Origin: Thiohalocapsa sp. ML1 | GTDB taxonomy: Bacteria; Pseudomonadota; Gammaproteobacteria; Chromatiales; Chromatiaceae | Direction: 5' to 3' | DNA: 64,000 nt | Assembly (NCBI RefSeq): GCF_001469165.1 | Contig: NZ_JABX01000015.1 | Location: 62,001 to 126,000, forward strand | Part shown: in pieces, positions 26,559 to 35,770 of the stretch | Position numbering within the stretch: position 1 is the first letter of the stretch | Layout: every line of letters begins with the position of its first letter | Notes under the pieces: model-generated | Database searches by the model: none | Told to the model about the DNA's origin: nothing | What the model saw: the letters and a program-made list of their open reading frames with translations, nothing else | Program-made: the position numbers and the translations under genes

Positions 26559-26709
26559 TGCGGTGTCTGTCTTCGCGATCGATGCTGAACAAGAAGTGTC
26601 GTTGGATATCTTATGATTCACCGCGCCGCTGCCGGCTGAGCGCTGGCCTCCGCGGGCCTGCTCCACTCGTTACGCAGCGCTCCGCGAGTCATGCCGCCAT
26701 AGAACAGCG

Positions 26710-27138
26710 TCATGAGCCCGACCGAACAGGCCGCGTCGGCGCCAGCCGCGCATAGGTGCCGACCACATGCGCGACGGGCCGCTCGTCGCCCGCCGAGAAC
26801 AAGGACGCCTCGCCGACGATGAGCGTACGGCCGAGCTTCAGCAGCCGGCACTCGCCGATGATGTCCCGATCCCCCGGCGGCATGCGCAGGAAGCTGGTGT
26901 TGAGATTCGTGGTGGCGACGTCGATGGTCAGGCCGACGGCACCGCAGATGGCCACGTAGAGCCCGACATCGGCGACGCCCATCAGCACGGGCCCGGAGAC
27001 GGTGCCGCCGGGCCGAAGCTCCTCGAAGCCGATGGCGTGGCGCACGCGGGCGGTGCCGTTGCCGAGCGCCTCCACCGTGACCTTGGTCTGCGGGAACTCG
27101 GTGGCGAGAAAGGCCGCCAGTTCTTCTCTCGTGGTCAT
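26710..27138 (-). CDS. PaaI-type hotdog-fold thioesterase
   Basis: 142-residue hotdog protein, expected to hydrolyse an acyl-CoA in the cytoplasm. Visible: PGGTVSGPVLMGVADVGLYVAI (the helix of the hotdog with an acidic residue), LTIDVATTNLNTSFLRMPPG and the final strand AHVVGTYARL. ATG 27138 is used; the open frame further upstream crosses a REP-like repeat and is not coding. The gene lies between acnD and prpF in a tight same-strand array, so a role in propionyl- or methylcitryl-CoA housekeeping is plausible but inferred. Confidence 0.86.
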   Translation of the reverse strand: MTTREELAAFLATEFPQTKVTVEALGNGTARVRHAIGFEELRPGGTVSGPVLMGVADVGLYVAICGAVGLTIDVATTNLNTSFLRMPPGDRDIIGECRLLKLGRTLIVGEASLFSAGDERPVAHVVGTYARLAPTRPVRSGS

Positions 27139-27153
27139 GGTTCGCCTGTGTTT

Positions 27154-27215
27154 GGGAGCGGCTTCAGCCGCGACGCGCGGGGTCGCGGCGGGGTCGCGGC
27201 TGCAGCCGCTCGCAC
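27154..27215. repeat. REP-like inverted repeat inside the prp operon
   Basis: Arms 27154-27173 (GGGAGCGGCTTCAGCCGCGA) and 27194-27215 are inverted and near-complementary, each itself a small hairpin with CTTCAG or CTGCAG at its centre. The same 20-mer occurs at 32987-33006. Located between acnD and the thioesterase gene. Confidence 0.85.
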
Positions 27216-27220
27216 GATCG

Positions 27221-29839
27221 TCAGGCCGCCGTCGCCAGAAAGTCCTGCGCAAACCGCTGCAGCACGCCGCCGGCCGCGTAGACGTGGACTTCTTCGGCCG
27301 TATCCAGCCGGCAGGTGACCGGGATCTCCACCCGCTCCCCATTGGTGCGGTGCATCACCACCGTCAGCTCGGCCCGCGGCGCCGGCTCGCCGATCACGTC
27401 GAAGGTCTCGCTGCCGTCTATGCGAAAGGTGTGGCGGTCCTCGCCGTCGCGAAACTGCAACGGCAGCACGCCCATGCCGACCAGATTCGTCCGGTGGATT
27501 CGCTCGAAGCCCTCGGCGACGATCGCCTCGACACCCGCCAGACGCACGCCCTTCGCGGCCCAGTCGCGCGACGAGCCCTGGCCGTAGTCGGCGCCGGCGA
27601 TGATGCAGAGCGGCTGGCCGCGGTTCATGTAGGTCTCGATGGCCTCCCACATGCGCATCTGCTCGCCGTCCGGCTCCACGCGGGCGAGCGAGCCCTGTAT
27701 CACCTCGCCCTCTGCATTACGGCACATCTCGTTGAACAGCTTGGGGTTGGCGAAGGTCGCCCGCTGCGCGGTGAGGTGGTCGCCGCGGTGCGTGGCGTAG
27801 GAGTTGAAGTCCTCCTCCGGCAGGCCCATGCGCGCCAGATACTCGCCCGCCGCGCTGCTCGCCAGGATGGCGTTCGACGGGGACAGATGATCCGTGGTGA
27901 TGTTGTCGCCGAGCACCGCGAGCGGGCGCATGCCCTTGAGCGCGCGCTTGCCGGCCAGCGCGCCCTCCCAGTAGGGCGGGCGGCGGATGTAGGTGCTCAT
28001 CTCGCGCCAGTCGTAGAGCGGGCTCGCGGCCTGCTCGCGGGCGCCGAGGTCGAACATCGGGGTGTAGACCTGCTGGAACTGCTCCGGCTTCACGCAGCGC
28101 TCGACGATGGCGTCGATCTGCTCGTCCGACGGCCAGATGTCCGCGAGCCGGATGGGCTTACCGTCGGCAGCGGTGCCGAGCGTGTCCCTTTCGATGTCGA
28201 AGCGGATGGTGCCGGCGATGGCGTAGGCCACCACCAGCGGCGGCGAGGCGAGGAAGGCCTGCTTCGCATAGGGGTGGATGCGGCCGTCGAAGTTGCGGTT
28301 GCCGGAGAGCACCGCCGTCGCGTACAGATCGCGGTCGATGATCTCCTGCTGGATGGTCGGGTCCAGCGCGCCGCTCATGCCGTTGCAGGTGGTGCAGGCG
28401 AAGCCGACGATGCCGAAGCCGAGCTGTTCCAGCTCCGGCAGCAGGCCAGATTCTTCCAAATAGAGCTTCGCGACCTTCGAGCCCGGCGCAAAGGACGTCT
28501 TGACCCAGGGCTTGCGGGTCAGCCCCAGCGCATTGGCCTTGCGCGCCAGGAGCCCGGCGGCGACGACGTTGCGCGGGTTCGACGTGTTGGTGCAGGAGGT
28601 AATGGCCGCGATGATGACGGCGCCGTCCGGCATCTTGCCTGCCGCCTCCTCGGCCAGCGCCTTGTCCAGATCCACGGCGATGCCGCGCTCGGCGAGCGCC
28701 GACGTCGGCAGGCGCCGGTGCGGGTTGGACGGCCCGGCCATGGTGCGCCCGACGCTGCTCAGATCGAACTCCAGCACGCGCTCGTACTCGGCCGCGGCCA
28801 GGTCATCCGCCCACAGGCCCGTGGTCTGCGCGTACTGCGCGACCAATTCGACCTGCTCGGGCTCGCGGCCGGTGAGCTTGAGATACGCGATGGTCTGCTC
28901 GTCGATGGCGAACAGCCCGGCGGAGGCGCCGTACTCCGGCGTCATGTTGGAGATGGTCGCCCTGTCCCCGATGGTCAGGCTGCGGGCGCCGTCGCCGAAA
29001 AATTCGAGCCAGGCCGAGACGACCTTCGCGTTGCGCAGAAACTCCGTCAGCGCCAGCACGATGTCCGTCGCCGTGATGCCGGGCTGGCGCTTGCCCGCGA
29101 GTCTGACCCCGACGATCTCGGGCAGGCGCATCATAGTCGGGCGGCCGAGCATGACGGTCTCGGCCTCCAGCCCACCGACGCCGATGGCGATGACGCCGAG
29201 CGCGTCCACGTGCGGGGTGTGGGAGTCGGTGCCGACGCAGGTGTCCGGAAAGGCGACGCCCCTACCGGTCTGATCGCGCTGCACCTGCACCACCGGCGAC
29301 ATCTTCTCCAGATTGATCTGGTGCATGATGCCGTTGCCCGCCGGGATCACGTCCACGTTGTCGAAGGCCGTCTTGCACCAGTCGATGAAATGAAAGCGGT
29401 CGGCGTTGCGGCGGTCCTCAATGGCGCGGTTCTTGGCGAAGGCCTCGGGGTCAAAGCCAGGGGCTTCGACGGCCAATGAATGATCGACGATGAGCTGCGT
29501 CGGCACGACGGGATTGACCTTGGCCGGATCACCGCCTTGGTCGGCAATGGCATCGCGCAGGCCGGCCAGGTCCACCAGCGCGGTCTGGCCCAGGATGTCG
29601 TGGCAGACCACGCGCGCCGGGTACCACGGGAAGTCCAGGTCGCGCTTGCGCTCGAGAATCTGCCGCAGCGCGTCGGTTAACAGAGCCGGCTCGCAGCGGC
29701 GCACGAGCTGCTCGGCGAGCACCCGGGCGGTGTAGGGCAGCTTTGCATAGGCACCGGGCTGAATCGCCTCCACCGCCGCGCGGGTGTCGAAGTAATCGAG
29801 GTCGGTGCCGAGCAGCGGTGTGCGGTAGTCGGTGTTCAT
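27221..29839 (-). CDS. acnD: Fe/S-dependent 2-methylisocitrate dehydratase AcnD
   Basis: 872-residue aconitase-family enzyme that dehydrates 2-methylcitrate in the methylcitrate cycle of propionyl-CoA oxidation. It begins MNTDYRTPLLGTDLDYFDTR, the typical AcnD N-terminus, so ATG 29839 is favoured over the preceding ATG at 29842. Cluster ligands are visible as CTNTSNP and ACTTCNG; swivel-domain GADYGQGSSRDWAAKG is also present. AcnD makes a 2-methylaconitate isomer that needs PrpF, which is encoded two genes downstream. This distinguishes the route from the PrpD type. Confidence 0.95.
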   Translation of the reverse strand: MNTDYRTPLLGTDLDYFDTRAAVEAIQPGAYAKLPYTARVLAEQLVRRCEPALLTDALRQILERKRDLDFPWYPARVVCHDILGQTALVDLAGLRDAIADQGGDPAKVNPVVPTQLIVDHSLAVEAPGFDPEAFAKNRAIEDRRNADRFHFIDWCKTAFDNVDVIPAGNGIMHQINLEKMSPVVQVQRDQTGRGVAFPDTCVGTDSHTPHVDALGVIAIGVGGLEAETVMLGRPTMMRLPEIVGVRLAGKRQPGITATDIVLALTEFLRNAKVVSAWLEFFGDGARSLTIGDRATISNMTPEYGASAGLFAIDEQTIAYLKLTGREPEQVELVAQYAQTTGLWADDLAAAEYERVLEFDLSSVGRTMAGPSNPHRRLPTSALAERGIAVDLDKALAEEAAGKMPDGAVIIAAITSCTNTSNPRNVVAAGLLARKANALGLTRKPWVKTSFAPGSKVAKLYLEESGLLPELEQLGFGIVGFACTTCNGMSGALDPTIQQEIIDRDLYATAVLSGNRNFDGRIHPYAKQAFLASPPLVVAYAIAGTIRFDIERDTLGTAADGKPIRLADIWPSDEQIDAIVERCVKPEQFQQVYTPMFDLGAREQAASPLYDWREMSTYIRRPPYWEGALAGKRALKGMRPLAVLGDNITTDHLSPSNAILASSAAGEYLARMGLPEEDFNSYATHRGDHLTAQRATFANPKLFNEMCRNAEGEVIQGSLARVEPDGEQMRMWEAIETYMNRGQPLCIIAGADYGQGSSRDWAAKGVRLAGVEAIVAEGFERIHRTNLVGMGVLPLQFRDGEDRHTFRIDGSETFDVIGEPAPRAELTVVMHRTNGERVEIPVTCRLDTAEEVHVYAAGGVLQRFAQDFLATAA

Positions 29840-30023
29840 CATCGTTCCGGTGCAAGAAATTTGCCGAGGCGACGTCATCATGACGCCGCGCGGGCCGCTG
29901 GAGCGGCTGCGCTGGGTTCCGACGCCGGAGCGCGGGAACGAGGGCGGTATCGCTGGCTGCCGCGCTCCAAGCTTGGCAGCTCGGGCGGACGCCCCAGCCT
30001 CGCTTGAGCCTAGCTGGGCTGTC

Positions 30024-31172
30024 TCAGCGATCGTGGATCGGCACCCAGCGCCGATTCTCCGGCCCGACGTATTCCGCGCTCGGGCGGATGATCTTCTTGT
30101 CGATGCGCTGCTCGATCACGTGCGCCACCCAGCCGGCGGTGCGGGAGATGACAAAGATCGGCGTGAACAGCGGCGTCGGCACGCCCATTTGGTGGTACGA
30201 CACCGCCGAGAACCAATCTAGGTTCGGGAACATCTTCTTCTGATCCCACATCACGTGCTCCAGCCGTGCCGCGACATCGAACATCAGCATGTCGCCATTG
30301 GCCTCGGACAGCCGCTGGGCAACGGCCTTAATGATCCGATTACGCGGATCGGCGATGGTGTAGACGGGATGGCCGAAACCGATGACGATCTCCTTGCGCC
30401 CGACCCGCTCGGTAATGTCAGCCTCCGCCTCGTCGGCGCCCGCATAGCGCTGCTGGATCTCGCAGGCGACCTCGTTGGCGCCGCCATGCTTCGGCCCGCT
30501 CAGCGCACCGATGGCGGCGGTAATCGCGCTGTACATGTCGGCATTGGTGCCGGCGACGACGCGCGCGGCGAAGGTCGACGCGTTGAATTCGTGCTCGGCA
30601 TAGAGATTGAGCGACGTGTGCATGGCGCGTACCCACGCCTCCGGCGGGGTCTCGCCGTGCAGCAGGTGCAGGAAATGCCCGCCGATGGAGTCATCGTCGG
30701 TCTCCAGCTCAATGCGCTTGCCGTTGTACGCGAAGTGGTACCAGTAGAGCAGCATGGAGCCGAAACACGCGATCAGCCGGTTGCCGATGTCACGCGCCGA
30801 AGCCACCGGCATCGTCTCCTTCTCCGGCTCCAGCGTACCGAGCACGGAGCAGCCGGTGCGCAGTATGTCCATGGGGTGCGCCGACGGCGGCAATTGCTCC
30901 AGCGCCGCCTTCAACGCCGTCGGCAGGCCACGCATGGATTTGAGCTTGCGCTTGTAGCCGGCCAGCTCCGCGCGGGTGGGCAGCCGCTCATGGATCAATA
31001 GGAATGCGATCTCCTCGAACTCGGCCTCATCGGCAAAGTCCAGGATGTCGTAGCCGCGGTAATGCAGGTCGTTGCCGGTGCGACCGACGGTGCAAACGGC
31101 GGTGTTGCCGGCGGTGACGCCCGAGAGCGCGACGGACTTCTTGGCCTTGGGCTTGTCGTTGATATCGCTCAT
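30024..31172 (-). CDS. prpC: 2-methylcitrate synthase PrpC
   Basis: 382-residue citrate-synthase-family enzyme condensing propionyl-CoA with oxaloacetate. The short length (bacterial citrate synthase is about 430), the N-terminal [14 protein letters not shown] and the position between prpB and acnD indicate the methylcitrate enzyme. Active-site regions are visible: [25 protein letters not shown] and the Asp-containing region near [14 protein letters not shown]. It starts at ATG 31172 with AGGTAGAG just upstream. Cytoplasmic. Confidence 0.95.
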   Translation of the reverse strand: MSDINDKPKAKKSVALSGVTAGNTAVCTVGRTGNDLHYRGYDILDFADEAEFEEIAFLLIHERLPTRAELAGYKRKLKSMRGLPTALKAALEQLPPSAHPMDILRTGCSVLGTLEPEKETMPVASARDIGNRLIACFGSMLLYWYHFAYNGKRIELETDDDSIGGHFLHLLHGETPPEAWVRAMHTSLNLYAEHEFNASTFAARVVAGTNADMYSAITAAIGALSGPKHGGANEVACEIQQRYAGADEAEADITERVGRKEIVIGFGHPVYTIADPRNRIIKAVAQRLSEANGDMLMFDVAARLEHVMWDQKKMFPNLDWFSAVSYHQMGVPTPLFTPIFVISRTAGWVAHVIEQRIDKKIIRPSAEYVGPENRRWVPIHDR

Positions 31173-31263
31173 CTCTACCTCCTACTCGATAACGTTACGT
31201 TGCCTGCGATGCTCGTCAATGCGGCGACGGCGCGATCCGCCACCGGCGGTGGATGTCCCCGCG

Positions 31264-32151
31264 TCAAGACGCTGGCGGCTCGGCGTACAGCGCGTCGAGC
31301 TTCTGCTCGAAGCTGTGGTAGTTCAGGTGCTCGTACAGGTCGGCGCGCGTCTGCATCATGTCCACGACACCCGCCTGGGTGCCGTCGCGGCGCACCGCCT
31401 CGTAGACCTTGAGCGCCGCTTGGTTCATGGCGCGGAAGGCCGACAGCGGATAGAGCACCAGCGCCACGCCCACCTCGGCGAGCTCGCCGGTCGTAAACAG
31501 CGGCGTCGCGCCGAACTCGGTGATGTTCGCGAGCACCGGTACGTCCACCGCGGCGATGAATCGCGCGTACTGTTCCAAGCTCGTCATCGCCTCCGGAAAG
31601 ATCATGTCGGCACCGGCCTCGACGCAGGCGACGGCGCGCTCAATGGCCGCGTCCATGCCCTCCACCGCCAGCGCGTCTGTGCGCGCCATGATGACGAAGT
31701 CATCGGTGCGCGCATCAACGGCGGCCTTGATGCGGTCCACCATCTCCGCCTGCGGCACCACCGCCTTGTTCGGCCGATGCCCGCAGCGCTTCGCGGCCAC
31801 TTGGTCCTCGATGTGGCAGCCGGCGGCGCCCGCGCGAATCAGCTCGCGCACGGTACGGGCGATGTTGAACGCCCCGCCCCAGCCCGTGTCCGCATCCACC
31901 AGCAGGGGCAGATCGCAGACGTAGGTGATGCGGCGCACGTCCACCAGCACGTCTTCCAGGCTGCTGATGCCGAGGTCCGGCACGCCGAGCGAGCCCGCCG
32001 CGACGCCGCCGCCGGACAGATAGACGGCGCGATAGCCCGTGTGCGCCGCGAGCAGCGCGTGATAGGCGTTGATGGCGCCCATCACCTGCAGCGGGTGCTC
32101 TTCGGCAACGGCACGGCGGAGCTTGGCGCCCGCGGTCAGCTTCTCGGTCAT
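31264..32151 (-). CDS. prpB: 2-methylisocitrate lyase PrpB
   Basis: 295-residue isocitrate-lyase superfamily enzyme cleaving 2-methylisocitrate to pyruvate and succinate. The active-site loop [13 protein letters not shown] carries the catalytic Cys of the KRCGH signature, and the metal site is seen in LVDADTGWG and [13 protein letters not shown] 32151 overlaps the stop of the GntR-type regulator gene by 4 nt (ATGA), so translation is coupled. The succinate product links to the sucCD genes elsewhere in the window. Confidence 0.95.
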   Translation of the reverse strand: MTEKLTAGAKLRRAVAEEHPLQVMGAINAYHALLAAHTGYRAVYLSGGGVAAGSLGVPDLGISSLEDVLVDVRRITYVCDLPLLVDADTGWGGAFNIARTVRELIRAGAAGCHIEDQVAAKRCGHRPNKAVVPQAEMVDRIKAAVDARTDDFVIMARTDALAVEGMDAAIERAVACVEAGADMIFPEAMTSLEQYARFIAAVDVPVLANITEFGATPLFTTGELAEVGVALVLYPLSAFRAMNQAALKVYEAVRRDGTQAGVVDMMQTRADLYEHLNYHSFEQKLDALYAEPPAS

Positions 32152-32897
32152 GATCGGTCCTCGGTGGTGGTCGGGTTGCGGGCGGCGAGGCGGCGCTCGA
32201 CGCTGCGCCGGGAGGCCAGGATGTGCCGGCGCATCAGCCATTCGGCGAGCTCGCCGTCGCGCTCGGCGATGGCATCGACAATGCGCCCGTGCTCGGTGAG
32301 CGCCTCCCTTGCGCGGTCGCTCTTCATGCCGAACTGGCAGCGGTACATGCGCATCAGGTGATAGAGGTCGTCGCAGAGGATGCGCGTGAGCCGCGCGTTG
32401 CCGCTGCTCGCGACGATGCGGTAATGAAAGTCCAGATCCCCTGCCTGCTGGAAGTAGGCCTGGCCGTGCTCGCGGGCGACCTCATCGCGATGGCGCGCCA
32501 TCAACGCCTGCAGATCCGCGATGGCAGCGTCGGACATGCGCTCGGCGGCAAGCCGCGCGGCGGTGCCCTCCAGCGCCTCGCGGATCTCGTACAGCTCCAT
32601 GAGCCCCGCGCCGGTGAGCTTCACGGCGCGGGCGCCGATGCGCGGGCGCCGCTCCACGAGCCCGAGCGCCTCCAGCCGGCCGATGGCCTCGCGCAGCGGC
32701 GCGCGGCTCACGGCATAGTCGGCCGCCAGCACGGGCTCGCTCAGCTTGCTGCCGGGCGGGATACGGCCCTCGACGATGGCCTGGCGCAGCTCCACGAACA
32801 CGCGCTCGGCGGTGGAGTCGCGCAGGCCGGCCGAGGCAGGCGCCCGCTCCGGCTGCTGCTCGGAGCGCAGATGGATTGTCGACAAGAGGCTCGTCAT
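32148..32897 (-). CDS. GntR/FadR (FCD) family regulator of the methylcitrate operon
   Basis: 249 residues: N-terminal winged helix-turn-helix ([31 protein letters not shown] region, about 45-85) and C-terminal all-helical FCD ligand-binding domain ([29 protein letters not shown] with likely metal-binding His). ATG 32897 is preferred over upstream in-frame codons because it is followed by normal protein and preceded by operator sequence. It leads the prp operon and is coupled to prpB. Probable repressor released by a methylcitrate-cycle intermediate; the ligand is inferred. Autoregulation is indicated by palindromes at 32875, 32938 and 33072. It is distinct from the sigma-54-type PrpR of enterics. 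Confidence 0.9.
   Translation of the reverse strand: MTSLLSTIHLRSEQQPERAPASAGLRDSTAERVFVELRQAIVEGRIPPGSKLSEPVLAADYAVSRAPLREAIGRLEALGLVERRPRIGARAVKLTGAGLMELYEIREALEGTAARLAAERMSDAAIADLQALMARHRDEVAREHGQAYFQQAGDLDFHYRIVASSGNARLTRILCDDLYHLMRMYRCQFGMKSDRAREALTEHGRIVDAIAERDGELAEWLMRRHILASRRSVERRLAARNPTTTEDRS
32875..32886. promoter_or_regulatory. TTGTCGACAA palindrome, putative GntR operator 1
   Basis: ATTGTCGACAAG inside the first codons of the regulator gene. It has the same core as the sites at 32938 and 33072. A GntR/FCD dimer site is expected to be such a palindrome. Confidence 0.6.
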
Positions 32898-32937
32898 GTG
32901 GCGGAGAATACGCCCGCTGTGACCCAAAAGGCCAGAG

Positions 32938-32949
32938 ATTGTCGACAAT
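32938..32949. promoter_or_regulatory. ATTGTCGACAAT palindrome, putative GntR operator 2
   Basis: A perfect 12-bp palindrome 41 bp upstream of the regulator start codon, ideally placed to block transcription of the prp operon. Confidence 0.7.
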
Positions 32950-32984
32950 ACAGATCATTGCCCTTGCGTGCGGCTACGGCCGGC

Positions 32985-33056
32985 GTGGGAGCGGCTTCAG
33001 CCGCGAATCTGCGACTCGCATCGGCGCCGCTCTGTCGCGGCTGAAGCCGCTCCCAC
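32985..33056. repeat. REP-like element: perfect 22-bp inverted repeat
   Basis: Arms 32985-33006 and 33035-33056 (GTGGGAGCGGCTTCAGCCGC plus two bases) are exact reverse complements with 28 bp between them. Each arm also folds by itself around CTTCAG. It shares 20 bp with the element at 27154 and sits between two operator palindromes. Confidence 0.9.
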
Positions 33057-33071
33057 GGACACCGCGCGCAT

Positions 33072-33083
33072 CTTGTCGACAAC
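33072..33083. promoter_or_regulatory. TTGTCGACAA palindrome, putative GntR operator 3
   Basis: CTTGTCGACAAC, 69 bp upstream of the divergent moxR-like gene. It may extend control by the regulator to the divergent side or allow DNA looping with the two other sites. Confidence 0.5.
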
Positions 33084-33151
33084 TCCGCGCGGCCGCCCAA
33101 GCTGAGCGGCTCGCTATACTGCGGCCCATCGAAGCCCTCCGGGAAAGCCCG

Positions 33152-34144
33152 ATGCCGTTACCCTCGGCCGCTGCCCCCGCGGCGGCAAGCCAGCCCAAGT
33201 CCGACCCCTTCGCCGCCGCCCGCGACATCCACGCGCGACTCCGCGACAACCTCGCGACCGTGCTGCGCGGTCAGGAGCAGGCCATCCGCTGGCTGCTCGC
33301 GGCGGTGGCCGTCGGCGGCCACGTGCTGCTGGAGGACGTGCCCGGCACCGGCAAGACGACGCTCGCCAAGGCCCTGGCCCGCTCCATCCACGGCACCTTC
33401 AAGCGCGTGCAGTTCACGCCGGACCTGATGCCGTCGGACATCCTGGGCGTGTCGGTGTACGACCCGTCGGAGCACGCCTTTCACTTTCGGCCCGGCCCGG
33501 TGTTCACGCAGATCCTGCTCGCCGACGAGATCAACCGCGCCTCCCCGCGCACCCAGGCGGCGCTGCTGGAGGCCATGGGGGAGTCTCAGGTCAGCGTCGA
33601 TGGCGAGCTGAAGCCCCTGGATGAGCTCTTCTTCGTCATCGCCACGCAGAACCCCATTGAGCTGCACGGCACCTATCCGCTGCCGGAGGCGCAGATGGAC
33701 CGCTTCGCACTGCGCTTCGGGCTCGGCTACATCGGCGAGGAGGCCGAGGCCGCGCTGCTCGACGATCAGCGCGGTGGCCATCCGCTGACCCGGCTGACGG
33801 CCTGCGCGACGGCGGCGGAGATCCTTAAGCTCCGCCGCGCCGTGCAGCAGGTACGGGTGTCGGAGCCCATCCGGCGCTACATCGTCGCGCTGGTGGCGGC
33901 GACGCGGCGGCGCGACGGTGTTGCGCTTGGCGCCAGCCCGCGGGCGTCACTGACCCTGATGAAGATCGGCCAGGCGCTCGCGTTCTTCGACGGCCAGGAC
34001 TACCTGCCGCCGGAGCCGGTGCGCGAAGCGGCGCTGCCGGTCATCGCCCATCGGCTCGGGCTCGACCCCGCCGCCCGCTACGCGGGGCGCAGCGCCGCGG
34101 ACGTGGTGCGCGAGTGCCTCGCCGACGTGCCGCTGCCCGACTAA
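33152..34144 (+). CDS. MoxR family AAA+ ATPase
   Basis: 330-residue AAA+ chaperone-like ATPase. Walker A DVPGTGKTT, Walker B LLADEINRASPRTQ, sensor FVIATQNPIELHGTYPLPEAQMDRF (given in parts) and C-terminal lid are typical of MoxR. ATG 33152 is used because the preceding in-frame sequence runs through the operator and REP element and cannot be coding. It is paired with a DUF58 gene, the usual MoxR partner, forming a system thought to activate or assemble membrane or metal-containing proteins. The specific client is unknown. Confidence 0.93.
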   Translation: MPLPSAAAPAAASQPKSDPFAAARDIHARLRDNLATVLRGQEQAIRWLLAAVAVGGHVLLEDVPGTGKTTLAKALARSIHGTFKRVQFTPDLMPSDILGVSVYDPSEHAFHFRPGPVFTQILLADEINRASPRTQAALLEAMGESQVSVDGELKPLDELFFVIATQNPIELHGTYPLPEAQMDRFALRFGLGYIGEEAEAALLDDQRGGHPLTRLTACATAAEILKLRRAVQQVRVSEPIRRYIVALVAATRRRDGVALGASPRASLTLMKIGQALAFFDGQDYLPPEPVREAALPVIAHRLGLDPAARYAGRSAADVVRECLADVPLPD

Positions 34145-34207
34145 GTGAGGGTTCGAAAACAACTCAAACACTTGTGTCGCCAAAGCCGAGGCATCGACGA
34201 CTGAAGA

Positions 34208-34290
34208 GGAACTACGAAACACGCGAAAAGCGCGAAAAATGCTCGGTCGACCGCCGTCCTTTTCGCGTGTTTCGCGTGTTTCGTCGTTGA
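34208..34290. repeat. Imperfect inverted repeat between moxR and DUF58 genes
   Basis: Arms of about 30 nt built from ACGAAACACGCGAAA-type units (34210-34239 and 34256-34287) are inverted with about three mismatches. A run of A/T-rich repeats is unusual in this GC-rich operon and makes a large hairpin in the mRNA between the two genes. Confidence 0.75.
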
Positions 34291-34315
34291 AAAGATTTGT
34301 ACGCCTTGTTTGTAA

Positions 34316-35755
34316 ATGTTCACTATGCCGAAGCGCGCAGCGCCCGCGTCCCCGAGCACCCCGCGCCGCTCGCTGCCCGCGCGCATCGAGCGCGGCATCA
34401 AGTCCTGGAGCTGGCTCAATCTCCGGCTCGCAAGCGCCGGGCAGGAATGGCTCCGGCGGCGCTTCACACCGGCGGGCCAGGGCGTGCTGGCGGCGACCTT
34501 CGCGGCCGGGCTGTTCGGGCTCGACACCCGCATGACCGCGGCGCACCAGGCCTTTGCCTTCGGCGTCGTGCTGCTCGCCATCGCCTGGCTCGGCACGCGG
34601 CTGCCACTGCCGAAAATCACGCTCAGGCGCCGGCTGCCGAGGCGCGGCGCCGTCGGCCAGCCCTGCGTCTATCAGGTCGAGGTGCAGAACACCGGCCGGC
34701 GCCCGGCCATCGGGCTGACCCTGCATGAGCGCCTGCCGGACCCGCGCCCGCGCCTCGCAACCTTTCTGGACAGCCGCGCACCGACGGAAGCGGACCTCAA
34801 CCCCGTCGAGCGCCTGCTCGGCTATCCGCGCTGGGAATGGCTTATCGAGCAGGGCCGCCGCGCCGCACCGGAGCCGCCCGTGCCGTTGCCGGACCTGGCC
34901 GCCGACGGTGTCGCGACGGTCGAGCTGCGCCTGCGGCCCAGCCGCCGCGGTTGGCTCGCGCTCGATGCGCTCGTCGTCTCCCGCACCGAGCTGCTCGGTC
35001 TGATGCACCGCGAGCGTGCGCTCTCAGGCCCGGATGCCGGCGCCGACCGCCTGCTGGTGCTGCCCAAGCGCTGGCCGGCGCCGCGGCTCAAGCCCCCCGG
35101 CCGGCGACGCCTGCAGCCGGGTGGCATCGAGCAGGCCGCGAGCGTCGGCGACTCGCGCGAGTTCATTGGGCTGCGCGACTATCTGCCCGGCGACTCGCCC
35201 CGGCACATCCACTGGGCCGCCTGGGCACGCTCCGGCGAGCCGGTGGTCAAGGAGTACCGAGACGAATACTTCAGCCGCCAGGCCCTGGTGCTCGACACCT
35301 GCCCAACCCCCGGCGACGACCCGGCGCGCTTCGAGGCCGCCGTGTCCGTCGCCGCCTCCCTCCTCGCCCCGCTCGGCGAGCAACCCAACGGCCCGGATGG
35401 CCTGCTCGACCTGATGCTCTACGCCGACGGCACGCGCATCCTCACCGCCGGCCGCGGGCTCCTCACCACCGCCACGATGCTGGAGCTGCTCGCCTGCATC
35501 GCGCCGCAGCCCGCCGATCACTTCCGCCACCTCGCCGACACCGTCACCGCCCGCGCCGCCCAGCAGAGCGCATGCCTGTGCGTGCTGCTCGGCTGGGACG
35601 ACACGCGCCGCACCTTCGTCGAGCAACTGCGCAGCGGCGGACTGCCGGTGACGGTGCTGGTGGTCGCATCGCCGGAAGCTGAGACAGACCGCCGGCCGGG
35701 GACGATCACAGTCGACCCGCGGAACCCGGGCGAAAGCCTCGTCCATCTGAGGTGA
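34316..35755 (+). CDS. DUF58 domain-containing membrane protein
   Basis: 479 residues (ATG 34316, alternative ATG 34325). Two hydrophobic segments near 60-75 and 85-105 (VLAATFAAGLFGL; FAFGVVLLAIAWLG) are followed by a large soluble part with the DUF58 signature GDSREFIGLRDYLPGDSPRHI and WARSGEPVVKEYRDEY. DUF58 proteins pair with MoxR ATPases and usually precede a TgpA-type transglutaminase; here the next gene is on the opposite strand and belongs to a different operon. The von Willebrand-like fold of the C-terminal half suggests protein-protein binding. Confidence 0.92.
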   Translation: MFTMPKRAAPASPSTPRRSLPARIERGIKSWSWLNLRLASAGQEWLRRRFTPAGQGVLAATFAAGLFGLDTRMTAAHQAFAFGVVLLAIAWLGTRLPLPKITLRRRLPRRGAVGQPCVYQVEVQNTGRRPAIGLTLHERLPDPRPRLATFLDSRAPTEADLNPVERLLGYPRWEWLIEQGRRAAPEPPVPLPDLAADGVATVELRLRPSRRGWLALDALVVSRTELLGLMHRERALSGPDAGADRLLVLPKRWPAPRLKPPGRRRLQPGGIEQAASVGDSREFIGLRDYLPGDSPRHIHWAAWARSGEPVVKEYRDEYFSRQALVLDTCPTPGDDPARFEAAVSVAASLLAPLGEQPNGPDGLLDLMLYADGTRILTAGRGLLTTATMLELLACIAPQPADHFRHLADTVTARAAQQSACLCVLLGWDDTRRTFVEQLRSGGLPVTVLVVASPEAETDRRPGTITVDPRNPGESLVHLR

Positions 35756-35770
35756 AGCACCGACACTAGC

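Noticed and set aside
27002-29479. An 825-codon plus-strand frame opposite acnD
   Set aside because: Antisense to a diagnostic AcnD protein; no family pattern or ribosome binding site.
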